From Neoakkermansia glycaniphila (GTDB lineage Bacteria > Verrucomicrobiota > Verrucomicrobiia > Verrucomicrobiales > Akkermansiaceae), in the NCBI RefSeq assembly GCF_001683795.1, contig NZ_LIGX01000038.1, positions 62,001 to 126,000 on the forward strand: a stretch of 64,000 bases of DNA, written 5' to 3'. The position numbers were made by a program, and so were the translations under genes. Below are positions 47,514 to 57,800 of this stretch, in pieces (within the stretch, counting starts at the first letter, position 1; every line of letters starts with the position of its first letter). The notes beneath the pieces were generated by a model. That model was not told the origin of the DNA and ran no database searches. It saw only the letters and a list, made by a program, of their open reading frames with translations.

Positions 47514-49100
47514 TCAGGGTTTGACGGCGGGCTCGTTGTCCATGGTGCGTTCGAGCGTGTAGCCGAAGCGTTTTTCAAAGGGCTTTTTGTGGGCTTCCAT
47601 CTTTTGCTGGAATCGCTCCCAGCTCCATGCGGATTTCGGGCTCCATCCCTTTTCCGCTACTGCCATGGCGCGCGGGTAGGCCCGGTACAGCGTGTGTTCC
47701 AGCGTGGGAAGCTGTTCTGCCCACAGCGTGCAGTGCACGCCGACGATGTGATCCACCTGGTCGGCGGGTTTGCCCTGCGTGGGGTCGAGCTGGTAGCATT
47801 TTTCAAGAGTGACCATGGGCATCCATCCGCGGTTGCTGTGGCCGGGAAGCTGCGGGTAGTCCAGATAGCAGTGTTCGCCCGGGGTCAGTACCAACTTGAG
47901 GCCGGCCTTTTTCGTGGCATTCACCGTGGCGGGCGTTTTGCCCAGGCGCCATGTGTAGACGGTCTGCCCTTTCTGGTAGAAATCGTCTTCCAGCTCGAAC
48001 CAGAACTGGGCTTCCTTGCCGTATTTGGCGAGGAGGGAGGTCATATCCTTGAAGAACCCGCGCATTTCTTCGTTCGTATTTTTCTGTCCCTTGGCCTTGC
48101 GTGCTTCGGTGCAGGCTGCGCAGAGTTCCCAGCGTTCTGCCGGGGCTTCGTCGCCGCCGAGATGGATGATCTTGCCGGGGAAAATGTCGGCCAGCTGTTT
48201 GACTGCGGCTTCGTAGAACTTCCACATTTCCTTGCTTTGCGGGCACAGCAGATGGTAGCTGACGCCGCCGGAACGCCGGGTTTTGACATCCTGGGGAGCG
48301 GTCAGCAGTTCCTGTTTCTGGGCGTCGTTTTTGCTTGTGTAGGCTTGCGTCTGCTTGAATGCTTCCACCTTGTCCGCGGAGGGATTCTGGCAGAATAATT
48401 CGGGGTAGGCTTCGCAAAGAGCCTGGTTGTGGCCCGGTACGTCGATCTCGGGCACGACGTCGATGCCCCTTGCCTTGCAGTACGCGACGAGGTCTTTCAG
48501 CTCCTGTGCCGTGTACATGCCGCTGGAGGCGGGCATCCAGCCGGGGCCGCCGCCATCGCCGGGGCCGCGCGTGGATGCCACTGTCTTCAGGCGGTCGTAT
48601 CCCGGCACAGGGAAGCGCCAGCCCTGATCGTCCGTGAGGTGGAGGTGAAGGACATTGAATTTGTAGAAGTGCATGACATCCACGAACTTTTTGAGATCCT
48701 CCAGAGGCATGAAGGAGCGGGCGACGTCGCACATCATGCCGCGCCATGCGTAGGCGGGCTTGTCCGTGATGGTGCCGCAGGGGATGCCGGCCGGCGATGC
48801 GCCGAGCTGGTCTTCGAGTTGCAGAATGGTGATTTTGGCGTTTTCAAGGCCGCGTTTGTCGGCGTAGCGGATGCTGATGCCTTGCGGCGTGATGTCGAGG
48901 GCATAGCCTTCTGCGCCGAGGGATGGATCGAGCTTGGCATTTTTGATGTCGAAGCGGAGATTCTGGGTCATCCCCTGTTTCTGCTCGATGCGGACGGGTT
49001 CGGGAATGATGTTGTATGAAGGTCCGCCGTTTTCGTTTGCATGGAGCGAGCCGGACAAACAGGCGAGAGATGCGAGAAGGAATGTGGATTTCTTGAACAT
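47514..49100 (-). CDS. Beta-N-acetylhexosaminidase, GH20
   Basis: 528 residues with a signal peptide (MFKKSTFLLASLACLSGSLHA). The GH20 catalytic domain is complete: YAWRGMMCDVARSFMPLEDLKKFVDVMHFYKFNVLHLHLTDDQGWRF, EIDVPGHNQAL and the catalytic Asp-Glu pair in IHLGGDEAPAE. It removes terminal GlcNAc or GalNAc from mucin O-glycans and other hexosaminides. Together with the GH110 and sulfatase genes it supports mucin degradation. First gene upstream on this strand is separated by 132 bp. Confidence 0.94.
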   Translation of the reverse strand: MFKKSTFLLASLACLSGSLHANENGGPSYNIIPEPVRIEQKQGMTQNLRFDIKNAKLDPSLGAEGYALDITPQGISIRYADKRGLENAKITILQLEDQLGASPAGIPCGTITDKPAYAWRGMMCDVARSFMPLEDLKKFVDVMHFYKFNVLHLHLTDDQGWRFPVPGYDRLKTVASTRGPGDGGGPGWMPASSGMYTAQELKDLVAYCKARGIDVVPEIDVPGHNQALCEAYPELFCQNPSADKVEAFKQTQAYTSKNDAQKQELLTAPQDVKTRRSGGVSYHLLCPQSKEMWKFYEAAVKQLADIFPGKIIHLGGDEAPAERWELCAACTEARKAKGQKNTNEEMRGFFKDMTSLLAKYGKEAQFWFELEDDFYQKGQTVYTWRLGKTPATVNATKKAGLKLVLTPGEHCYLDYPQLPGHSNRGWMPMVTLEKCYQLDPTQGKPADQVDHIVGVHCTLWAEQLPTLEHTLYRAYPRAMAVAEKGWSPKSAWSWERFQQKMEAHKKPFEKRFGYTLERTMDNEPAVKP

Positions 49101-49232
49101 GGCGGCAAGGATGGCTGTACTGCTGCATGCAGATACGGTATCAATTATACGCAGTCTGCAGGGAATTCTTTCAAACAGGATGCTTGATCGGTATTCCGGT
49201 GATGATGATGGGGCAAGTTTCCGGCATCTGTG

Positions 49233-50054
49233 CTATGGTTGGAGTTGTTCTCTGGCATCCAAATACCGTTGTTTCATTTTTTTCCGGCCGCTGGAGATAT
49301 CGCCTCCGTATGCCTTGGCTTCTTTTTCGCTCATCAGGCGATTGTATGTGTGGAGTTCCTGCAAGGTGGAGATGCCCATTTCCCTGATGCGGCGGTCGAG
49401 GGTAGGGAGGGAGTCGCCGGGTGTGGTGTAGATTCTTTCTCCGGCTTCCGTCGGCATGACGAAGTGCGTGCCGGGGCATTGCTGCGCCAGCTTCTTCATG
49501 GAGTGGAGGAGAGGAAGGGCGGCTTCGTTGCAGTCGATGACAAGGGCGACGATTTCTTTCTCGGCAAGGAAGAGTTGGCGAAAGGCGGACATTTCCTTGG
49601 CGTCGGCAACCCGGAAGATATGAGGGATGAAGGAGATGTCTCTCAAGGCATAAGTGCCGCTGTTGCTCGGATATTCGATTTTGTGGAAGAGTATTTCGAT
49701 GATTCCTTGTTTGAGGAAGATTTGGATATGGTGCCCCGAGTCTTGCAGGCTGCTGTCGCCGTCGCGGGGTTCTTCAAACCGCTGGTAGGTGAAGAAGGGT
49801 TGACCATCCAGCCGCAATTCGGTTGGCTTGAAAGGGTGCATCGGCAGGATGGTGAAGGCGGCGTAGAAGGCAGGGAAGAGGTCCAGCCCTGTTTTGTTCG
49901 CCATTTCTTTGCTGGAGATGTCGATGATGTTGATGTGGCTCTGCGGGAGTTCCCTGGCTTTGAATTCGATGCCGTCAAGACGCGCTAAAGAGAGTTCCGG
50001 TTGTTTGGCATGGGCGAAGCAGGCGAGTGCGAGAAGAAGAGGAAGGAATTTCAT
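49233..50054 (-). CDS. Hypothetical secreted protein, last of a coupled pair
   Basis: 273 residues. A signal peptide (MKFLPLLLALACFAHA) leads to a soluble domain with ISSKEMANKTGLDLFPAFYAAF, RLDGQPFFTYQRFEEP and a basic end. No family recognised. It overlaps the previous gene by 4 bp (ATGA at 50051-50054), so the two are translationally coupled. Confidence 0.65.
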   Translation of the reverse strand: MKFLPLLLALACFAHAKQPELSLARLDGIEFKARELPQSHINIIDISSKEMANKTGLDLFPAFYAAFTILPMHPFKPTELRLDGQPFFTYQRFEEPRDGDSSLQDSGHHIQIFLKQGIIEILFHKIEYPSNSGTYALRDISFIPHIFRVADAKEMSAFRQLFLAEKEIVALVIDCNEAALPLLHSMKKLAQQCPGTHFVMPTEAGERIYTTPGDSLPTLDRRIREMGISTLQELHTYNRLMSEKEAKAYGGDISSGRKKMKQRYLDAREQLQP

Positions 50055-51256
50055 GGGTGTGCAGCAGGTGCGGTGGGATGCCCGTTTTTTTGTTTGAGGG
50101 CTTCGACGAAGGGTTCATCGACGGTTTCCATGCGTTCCGCAATTTGCCGGAGTCTGTTCGATCCGTAGAAGCCTTTTTTCCGGAGCTCGTCGATGACTGC
50201 TTTTTTCTGTTGCTGCATGGCCTCCCAACGTTTTTGCAGGTAGGGAAGAAAACCGTGTCCATCGTATTCATCCTCTTGAAGATCAGTTCGGAAAGATTTG
50301 ATTTTATCCTGCATGTCTTCGTTTTCCAACCATATTTCCATACTGCGGGCGCAGCGGTCGGCCGATTCCTTGTCCGTTGCCAGTAGCAGAAGGTTGACCG
50401 GCGCGAGAAACAGGAAATTCTCCGTATCTTTCGTGTTGTAGCCGCCCATGTTGGATGTTTCTTTCTTCCATGTTTCTACGGGAAGCGGGTCGAGGAAAAT
50501 GCCGGGCGGGCAGGGCAAAGGGCGACGGTATTCCGGCGGGAGAGGGATCGGTAGAGAGTTTTGAAGCGGCAGGATGATCTTGCCCGATGGGAGCGCGATG
50601 CGGTGAATCGTTTCCGTCAGAAAGGCGGCAGCCGGGTAGATTTCCCCCTGGTTCACAAAATCACCATACAGAGGCCACCATGCCGAGACCTGGCCTTGTC
50701 CGTTTGTTTTGGCTTCGGTCGTGATTTCGTGGACTTCATCATCGGAGTAATGGCCTTTCCTCAGTTTGCGGATGACGATCGTGTCGGTATGCGCTGGCAG
50801 CTTCATGGTGGGCAGATCTTCGTCGAGGGAATATCTGGTTCCATCTTTCCAAAAGGAGTCGTTGCCGAAGTCGGAAGAGAAAAGTACGTTGGGACCCACC
50901 CCTCCATTGGGGCGCGCCAAGGCTTCTTTCCATTCCTGTGCAGCGAGCCGCTCCAGATCTTCGCCTCCAAGTATGGTGAGGTCATAGCGGGAGTGGTTGG
51001 TGTATCTGCAAGTGAGGACGGGAGTGTCGCCATTCGGCTGGAAGGAGATGATTTCAGCCGATAACCAATGGCGGATGTCGGGAATTCCGGGTTTCCTGCC
51101 ATAGAATAAATCCCAGTCTTTCGGCTCCATGTCAGAGGCGTTGGCTTCTACCGGAGTTCGGTTTTCCGGGGCGGGCGTGTTTTGGCTGGCGGCGGGCTGT
51201 GCCGTGGCGGAGAGCAGGCCGCAGAGGAGGAGCAGGCGTATGATGGTCGGTTGCAT
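50051..51256 (-). CDS. Hypothetical secreted protein, first of a coupled pair
   Basis: 401 residues from ATG 51256 (MQPTIIRLLLLCGLLSATAQPAAS, signal peptide). The mature part is polar and Trp/Tyr/Pro-rich, with a segment PTMKLPAHTDTIVIRKLRKGHYSDDEV and a Gln/Lys-rich coiled end. No family recognised. Its stop overlaps the next start (ATGA). A third secreted protein lies 91 bp upstream, so the three may act together at the surface or periplasm. Confidence 0.65.
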   Translation of the reverse strand: MQPTIIRLLLLCGLLSATAQPAASQNTPAPENRTPVEANASDMEPKDWDLFYGRKPGIPDIRHWLSAEIISFQPNGDTPVLTCRYTNHSRYDLTILGGEDLERLAAQEWKEALARPNGGVGPNVLFSSDFGNDSFWKDGTRYSLDEDLPTMKLPAHTDTIVIRKLRKGHYSDDEVHEITTEAKTNGQGQVSAWWPLYGDFVNQGEIYPAAAFLTETIHRIALPSGKIILPLQNSLPIPLPPEYRRPLPCPPGIFLDPLPVETWKKETSNMGGYNTKDTENFLFLAPVNLLLLATDKESADRCARSMEIWLENEDMQDKIKSFRTDLQEDEYDGHGFLPYLQKRWEAMQQQKKAVIDELRKKGFYGSNRLRQIAERMETVDEPFVEALKQKNGHPTAPAAHP

Positions 51257-51347
51257 ATCGGGTGATGGGTTGATTGATGATGAAACGAAGCGGCGCACCG
51301 GGTGTTTGGATATGGTCGGCGAGTGTTGTTTTTGTCTGGTGCCGCAG

Positions 51348-52073
51348 TTAAAGGACGATGCTGTAATGTGTTTTGCCTTTTTCCAGACGAATCGCCTTTT
51401 GGGTGCGGATCAGTTCGATCTGACGATTTCCGACGGGGATTCTTTCATAGATCGTCAGAATGTAGTCATTCGGCTGCAGGTATTCAGTCACGGCCGTGTA
51501 GGTGTTGTTCTTTTCCGGGTGCTTCATGGCGATGCACGGACTGGTTGACTGAGGGATGACCGTGGGGGTATTCAAATTTTCGTCGGATAAGAATATGTTG
51601 TCTGGCGGCGCTGGGATGCTTTCCAGTTTGCCGACAATGACATTGCTGTTTCCGGGAAAGAAATAGGGGAAAGCTTCATCCTGATTCCAGACGAGTTCGA
51701 CGGTTGCCTGCATCAGGTAGGCTTCCACACGATTGGCTTCCGGTTTGATTTCGACCTTTTGATAATAGTTGGCACCCGCAATGGCGATCGGCAGGGAGGC
51801 CTCGCAAAGCTGGGAAATCGAGAGTATGTGCGTTCCTGTCGATTTCAGACGGAAGGAGCAGGTGTATGGTGATGCGAGTTCCTTGTTTTTAGCCTGTTTT
51901 TGTTGTCTGGCTGTTCCTGTTTTGTCGCATTGTACATAGAAGACCGGGCTTTCCGTAGATGGTTCCAATGTCAGCGCAACGGTTAGTGACGGCGGGTTGT
52001 TTGTGGCTTTTTGCCGGGCGTGGACGGGAGATAAAATACCCAGCATCAGGCAGCTGGCAGCGAGTTTTTTCAT
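51348..52073 (-). CDS. Hypothetical secreted protein
   Basis: 241 residues with a signal peptide (MKKLAASCLMLGILSPVHA). The mature part contains beta-type segments (PSLTVALTLEPSTESPVFYV, TYTAVTEYLQPNDYILTIYERIPVGNRQIE) suggesting an immunoglobulin-like or adhesin-type fold, but I identify no family. The three secreted genes follow one another on the minus strand with gaps of 91 bp or less. Confidence 0.65.
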   Translation of the reverse strand: MKKLAASCLMLGILSPVHARQKATNNPPSLTVALTLEPSTESPVFYVQCDKTGTARQQKQAKNKELASPYTCSFRLKSTGTHILSISQLCEASLPIAIAGANYYQKVEIKPEANRVEAYLMQATVELVWNQDEAFPYFFPGNSNVIVGKLESIPAPPDNIFLSDENLNTPTVIPQSTSPCIAMKHPEKNNTYTAVTEYLQPNDYILTIYERIPVGNRQIELIRTQKAIRLEKGKTHYSIVL

Positions 52074-52158
52074 CTTGGCGTGTTTCGGCGGAGTGGGGGG
52101 AGATAGAGATAACGGGCAGTTTTATTTTTACTTTGTCCTGTGGAGGGTCGCAAGATTT

Positions 52159-54432
52159 TTATGAGTTCTCATGCATATGTGGTTGTTTCCGGATATGGTT
52201 TGGAGCGGTTGGTGTGAGGTATTCCATGAAATGGTCGTGATAGCGGGTGGCAAAATAATCCGGCAGGGGCGGCAGGGGGCCTTGCCGGAGGATTGTCCGG
52301 ATCAGGGCGGGGATTTGATCCGGCGTTTCGGCGAGGTGGATGTGTTGGCGGAAGGGGGCAGGGAACCATTGGAGGCCCGAGGTCAGTTTGTGGTCGCGGG
52401 AGGGAAGGACGATGACGGGGGTGTTGGCGATCAGGGAGAAGATGATGCCGTGGTATCGATCGGTGACGACGGTTTGGTAATGCGAGAATCGGCTGATGGT
52501 TTCATGAAGGAGTTCCGTTCTGTGGGCGATGGTGTAGCTGCCCGTATGGTTGATGGTGGTGTCGGTGGCGGACGTGGTGGATATACGATCGATTTCCCTC
52601 CGTATGGAGAGGATGCGGTCGGCTGGATGCTTGGTTTCCTTGTCGTTTCTCATGCAGAAGAGTACGCCTTTTCTGGCGTGGGGAGGAAGTTCCGTTCTGC
52701 CGATCATGGCGGTGACGAGGTCGGGATAGAGGAGGAGCCTGCAGCGGTGGAAGAGGTGTTGTGCGGTGCGGAAGGAGTGTTCATCGCGGCAGAACAGGGT
52801 GCAGTCCGGGTGGTTGTTGAGGATGGCGGCAGTCTTATCCGCGACGCGTGGGTTTTTGTAGTAAATGGTCTGGGGGAGGATGCGGAGCGGATGATCCGGG
52901 AAGAGTTCGGCGAGTTTCAGGTAGATGCTTTGTTCGTTGTAGAGGTCGGTCATGTGGTAGCCGCTGTGGCAGAGTAAGAGGTCTTCCGGGCGGATTTTCC
53001 TTCGTATGGCGGCAAGGAGGCCGGGCGTGGAGTTGCGGAGGGTGGAGAGGATGACGCCGTGTGCCGGCAGGTTGTCGCGTAGCAGGTGCAGGATGCATTC
53101 CGTTTGTGCCTGGTCGCCGAGGTTGGAGTGGTACGGCGTACCGAAGAGATAGACGAGCGGAGGCCGGGATGGGGCGTTGATTCGTGCGATGCGGTTATCC
53201 GGTTCCTTCGGGTGAGCGGGGGTTGCCTGTTTTTGTTCGGGCTGCAGGCGGTAGGCTGTTCCGGATTTGACGAAGCGTTCCGTGCCCCAGCGGTTCCATT
53301 TTAGGCTGAAGGAGTCGTCCTTGATGTCGAATACATCGGCCGTATCGTGGGGAGGAGACAGGCGTTCGGCTTTGCCGTGGAGTATTTTGAGCGTGTCCCG
53401 CCATTGAGGGTGGATGCAGTCGACAAGGCGTTCTTCAGGGTGGGCAGGAGTGTGCGGTTTTTGTTCTGCGGGGAGGCGTTTCCACGGTTTGCCGTCGTCG
53501 AAGGAGGGCATGGCGGGGTAGCCGTGTGCAGAAGGCTGGCGGTTGTCGTGTTGCGGGTGCTGATGGCGTACGATTCCTTGATCCAGAGTCTGCCTGATGA
53601 AGGTTTCGAGTGCGTTGAGGTAGGCATCGAAGTCGTGTTGGCCGGGGAGGAAGAGTGGTTCGCGGAAGTAGGAGAGGTAGAGCCGGTCGTCCCGGTCGAC
53701 TTCGGCGATGTAATCGGACAGTTCTTCGGGGCTGCCGAAGTCTCTTGCATGGATGAAGCGGCGTGGGTTGATATCCAAGGCAATGTCTGGATCTCCCCAG
53801 TAGATGGGGAGGCTTCCCGAGGAGAATGCACGCATGATTTTTTCGGTGACGTATCCTCGTGAAGCGACGTTTTCGAAAGCGATGGAAAATTTGTAGTGTT
53901 TGGTGAAGTCGAAGGCATTGCCGATGAGGGTTCCCGTGTTGTTGAGGACTTTGCCTGCGCTGTCGATGCGTTTGTAGCGGGAGAGATGCTTGAAGAAGCA
54001 GATGCGTTCCTGTGCATGAGGGTTGGAATAGATGAAGTTGCAGAATTTCGTGTGGCGTTGCAGGATGTCGTCGGGTTGGAGGGATTGCCGTTCGACGGTG
54101 CGGGCGTGAAAGATGTCGTAGTTGACGACCCAGTTGGGCAGGCGAAGATGTGGGCCGGGGAGCGGGGCATCGTCTCGGAGGAAGGTGATGGCTCCGTCGC
54201 ATTCGTTCCACCGGGGCATGACGGATTCGGCGGTGTAGAAGAGGCGTGGGCCGGGGAAGTTTCTGTGTTTGTTGCCGAAGACGGAGTAGATGAGGAAGTC
54301 GGCCTGTGCCATGTCGTTGACGACGGCGATGTTGAACCGTTCGTGCAAGAGGTGTTGGAACAGGTTGTCATGGGGATCGAAGCCCTGCCAGAAGTCGGCG
54401 AAGGCGACGCGTTTGATGAGGTTTGTTTTCAT
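52159..54432 (-). CDS. GT10 fucosyltransferase fused to a polysaccharide pyruvyltransferase-type domain
   Basis: 757 residues from ATG 54432. Residues about 1-290 show the GT10 alpha-1,3/4-fucosyltransferase pattern: VAFADFWQGFDPHDN, YSIAFENV-like KFSIAFENVASRGYVTEKIMRAFSSGSLPIYWGDPDI near residues 181-216, where the acceptor and GDP-fucose pocket lies. About 300-420 is a Pro/His-rich linker with a short module (SFSLKWNRWGTERFVK). From about 425, PLVYLFGTPYHSNLGDQAQTECILHLL and TDRYHGIIFSLIANTPVIVLPSRDHK match the polysaccharide pyruvyl transferase family. Cytosolic, no signal. It could decorate a surface glycan; the product is not known. Confidence 0.78.
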   Translation of the reverse strand: MKTNLIKRVAFADFWQGFDPHDNLFQHLLHERFNIAVVNDMAQADFLIYSVFGNKHRNFPGPRLFYTAESVMPRWNECDGAITFLRDDAPLPGPHLRLPNWVVNYDIFHARTVERQSLQPDDILQRHTKFCNFIYSNPHAQERICFFKHLSRYKRIDSAGKVLNNTGTLIGNAFDFTKHYKFSIAFENVASRGYVTEKIMRAFSSGSLPIYWGDPDIALDINPRRFIHARDFGSPEELSDYIAEVDRDDRLYLSYFREPLFLPGQHDFDAYLNALETFIRQTLDQGIVRHQHPQHDNRQPSAHGYPAMPSFDDGKPWKRLPAEQKPHTPAHPEERLVDCIHPQWRDTLKILHGKAERLSPPHDTADVFDIKDDSFSLKWNRWGTERFVKSGTAYRLQPEQKQATPAHPKEPDNRIARINAPSRPPLVYLFGTPYHSNLGDQAQTECILHLLRDNLPAHGVILSTLRNSTPGLLAAIRRKIRPEDLLLCHSGYHMTDLYNEQSIYLKLAELFPDHPLRILPQTIYYKNPRVADKTAAILNNHPDCTLFCRDEHSFRTAQHLFHRCRLLLYPDLVTAMIGRTELPPHARKGVLFCMRNDKETKHPADRILSIRREIDRISTTSATDTTINHTGSYTIAHRTELLHETISRFSHYQTVVTDRYHGIIFSLIANTPVIVLPSRDHKLTSGLQWFPAPFRQHIHLAETPDQIPALIRTILRQGPLPPLPDYFATRYHDHFMEYLTPTAPNHIRKQPHMHENS

Positions 54433-54842
54433 AGGTATGATTGTTCGAGTGGATGGCCGGACCATGGGCTGAGACCGGGAGGCGGTGTTTTCCGGGTAGA
54501 GCGGATGAATGCCGGCGATTGCAGGAGAGGAAGTTCATGGGGCGCATTTTGGCGATGAATTCCATATGTCGTTCGATTGTAGAAAGGAAGGAGGCGAAAA
54601 GCAAGTTTTCACGTCTAGCATGGTAAAATTTGACTTTCATGCTGAAAAAGAGTGTGTTGAATGATTGTTGTTGTCTGTTTTCGTGTTCCGGCATGGCAAA
54701 GTCCGCGGTGCGGTTTATCCTGATGAACCCGGTTTTGTTGCGTATGCCCATTCTCTGGAGGGAATGGAATAGTCAGGTAAAGAAATACAGTCCCGCCACG
54801 AGCGAAGGGACTGTATGAAGGAGACGGTATGCGTGTGTCCGG
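54433..54842. other. 410-bp intergenic region, mostly without features
   Basis: It separates the divergent-looking but co-directional GT10 fusion gene and the RND operon end. The efflux terminator is at 54781-54816. The rest, including the GT10 promoter side near 54433-54600, contains no motif or frame I can support; short frames here have unlikely composition. Confidence 0.45.
54781..54816 (-). terminator. Terminator of the RND efflux operon
   Basis: On the minus strand, stem ATACAGTCCC / GGGACTGTAT (54785-54794 with 54807-54816) is followed by TTTCTTT. Confidence 0.8.
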
Positions 54843-57800
54843 CTATCGGGCGGCGCCGGGTGGCGTGGAGGCGGCTGCTTCCTGAGGTTCCTGCCGGGGG
54901 GATTTTTTGATGCGTGTGATGATGTAGAAGGCATACGGCAGGAAGAAGAGGCCGATGAAGACGGCGGCAAGCATGCCTCCGATGACGGCGATGCCGATGA
55001 CTTCGCGGGCGTTGGCTCCTGCTCCCGAGGCCATGGCGAGGGGGACGCAACCGAGGATGAAGGCGAAGCTGGTCATGATGATGGGGCGGAAGCGTACCTG
55101 TGCGGCCATGAGGGCGGCTTTTTTCAGGTCCATGCCTTCTTCGAGCCGGTCGATGCCGAATTTGACGATGAGGATGGCGTTTTTGGCGGCAAGGGCGATG
55201 AGCATGATGAGGCCGATTTCCGCGTAGATGTTGAGGTCCAGCCCGTAGATGTACAAGGCTCCCAGCGCGCCGATGACGGCGACGGGTACGGAGAGGAGGA
55301 TGGCGATGGGCATTCTCCAGCTTTCATACAGGGAGGCGAGGACGAGGTAGATGAAGAAGGCGGAGATGGCGAAGATTGTGCCGATGCCGATTCCCTGTGC
55401 GGCTTTCTGTTCCTGATAGCTCATGCCGGAGTAGGAGTAGCCCATGCCGGTGGGCATGGTGCGGTCGAAGATGCGTTCGACGGCGCTCATGACCTGCTGG
55501 GTGGAGTATCCGGGGCGGGCGACGATGTCGAGCATGGAGGCGTTGTACATGTTTTGCCGGATCATGAATTGCGGGCCTTCGATGCTTTTCGAGGTGACGA
55601 GGGATTCGAGTGGTACCTGTACGCCGTTTCTGCCGCTGAGGTAGAGTTTTTTGATGCCTTCGATGTTTTTGCGGGCGTCGGCGTCGGCCTGGATGTAGAC
55701 CTGCCACTGGAAGCCGAAGTTGTTGTAGTAGTTGACGAAGAGGCTTCCCATGAATGCCTGTAGTGTCTGGTTGGCTTCGGCGATGTCCACCCCTTGAAGG
55801 AGGGCTTTTTCTTGATCCAGTTCAAGGTAGTACTGGGGAGTGGAAGGCGCCATGAAGTTTTCGACGGCGAGGATTTCCGGGGATTTTTTGAGTTCTTCGA
55901 TGAATGCCTGCGTTTGTTTGGCAAGGTAGGCGTTGCCGCGGTTTTCCCGGTCTTCGAGGAGGAAGGTGATGTCGGACGATGCCCCGACGCCGGGGATGGG
56001 TGGCGGAGTCATGGAGAATCCGATGCCTCCGGGGATGCGCGTGCGCATTTCCATGCGGAGTTTGGCGCTGAGTTCTCCCGCTTTTTGGCCGGGGCCCTGC
56101 CGTTCGGCCCACGGTTTGAGGTTGACGAAGAAGAAGCAGTTGTTGGCGCTTTGGACGCCGGTCATCATGTTGAACCCTGCCACGGTGGTGATTCCGGCGA
56201 CTTCGGGCATGGCGGAGACGAGTTGTTCGACCTGGCGGCAGGTGTCGAGGGTGACGCCGAGAGCCGTCTGGTACGGGAGTTGTACGGTGCCGTAGAAGTA
56301 GCCTTCGTCTTCGTCGGGGAGGAAGCCGCCCGGTACGGCCTTGCCGAGCGGGATGATGCCGACGGTGATGAGCAGCAGGGCGAGCCCGGTGATGGCGGCC
56401 TTGCGGATGAGGAAGCCGGAGCCTCGCACGTATCCTGCCCGCACTTTCGTGAATCCGGCTTCGAAGGCATTCCCTGCCTTGGTGAGGATGTTTTCGCGGC
56501 GCTCCTGTTTGGGGCGGAGCAGGAGGGCGCACAGGGCAGGGCTGAGGCTGAGCGCATTGAAGGCGGAGATGACGATGGATACGCCGATGGTGACGGCGAA
56601 TTGCTTGAAGAGGAGGCCCGTGATGCCCGGCAGGAGCATGCTGGGCAGGAAGACGGCGGAGAGGACGAGGGCGGTGGCGACGACGGGGCCAGCGACTTCC
56701 TTCATGGCGGCGCGGGTGGCCTGTGCGGGCGGTTCGCCTTTGTCGATGTGGGTTTGCACGGCTTCGACGACGACGATGGCATCATCCACGACGAGGCCGA
56801 TGGCCAGCACGAGGCCCATGAGGCAGATGGTGTTGATGTCGAGCCCGAAGACGGGGAGGAGGGCGAAGGTGCCGACGATGGAGACGGGGATGGCCGCCAG
56901 CGGGATGAGGGTGGCCCGCCAGCCTTTGAGGAAGACGAAGACGACGAGGATGACGAGGCCGAGAGCCGAGAGCAGGGTGGTGACGATTTCCTGAATGCCG
57001 AGTTTGACGGCGGTGGTGGTGTTCAGGGCTTCGGTGAGTTCAAGGCCCGGCGCAAGTTTGAATTCGGCGAGGGTTTTCTGGACGCCTTCGACGGTTTGCA
57101 AGGCGTTCGAGCCGGGAGACTGGTAGATGGCGAGGGCGGCGCAGGGTTTTCCGTTGTACTGGCCTTTGATGTTGTAGGTTTCGGCGCCGAGTTCCACGCG
57201 GCCCACATCCGAGAGGCGGACGATGGCATCGCCATCCGCCCGCACGATGATGCGGGAGAAGTCTTCCTGCGTTTTCAGGCGGCCGCGGGCAATGACGGTG
57301 TAGGTGAATTTCTGGCCTTCGACGGAGGGTTCTCCGCCGATCTGGCCGATGGGGTTCACGGTGTTCTGCGCCCGGATGGCGGAGAGAACCTGCGGGATGG
57401 TGATCCGGAGGGCTGCCAGTTTGTCGGGGTCGAGCCATACGCGCATGGCGTACTGCCCTGCGCCGAAGACCTGCACGTTTCCTACGCCCGGTACGCGCAG
57501 CAGGCGGTTCACGAGGTTGATGTAGGCGTAGTTCGCCATCCAGAGGTCATCGTATTTTCCGGTGGGCGAGGTGAGGCTGTACAGGAGCATGGGCGGTCCG
57601 CTGACTTTGCGGATGGTGATGCCCATGGCGTTCACTTCGGCGGGCAGCTGGGAGTTGGCTTCTGCATAGCGGAGGTAGCTCAGGAGCTGGTCGGTGGTGG
57701 GTTCCGTGCCTACGTCGAAGAGGACGCTGAGGTTCATGCCCCCGGTGTTGGTGCTGGTGGAGGTCATGTATTCCATGCCGTCCACGCCGGACATGACTTG

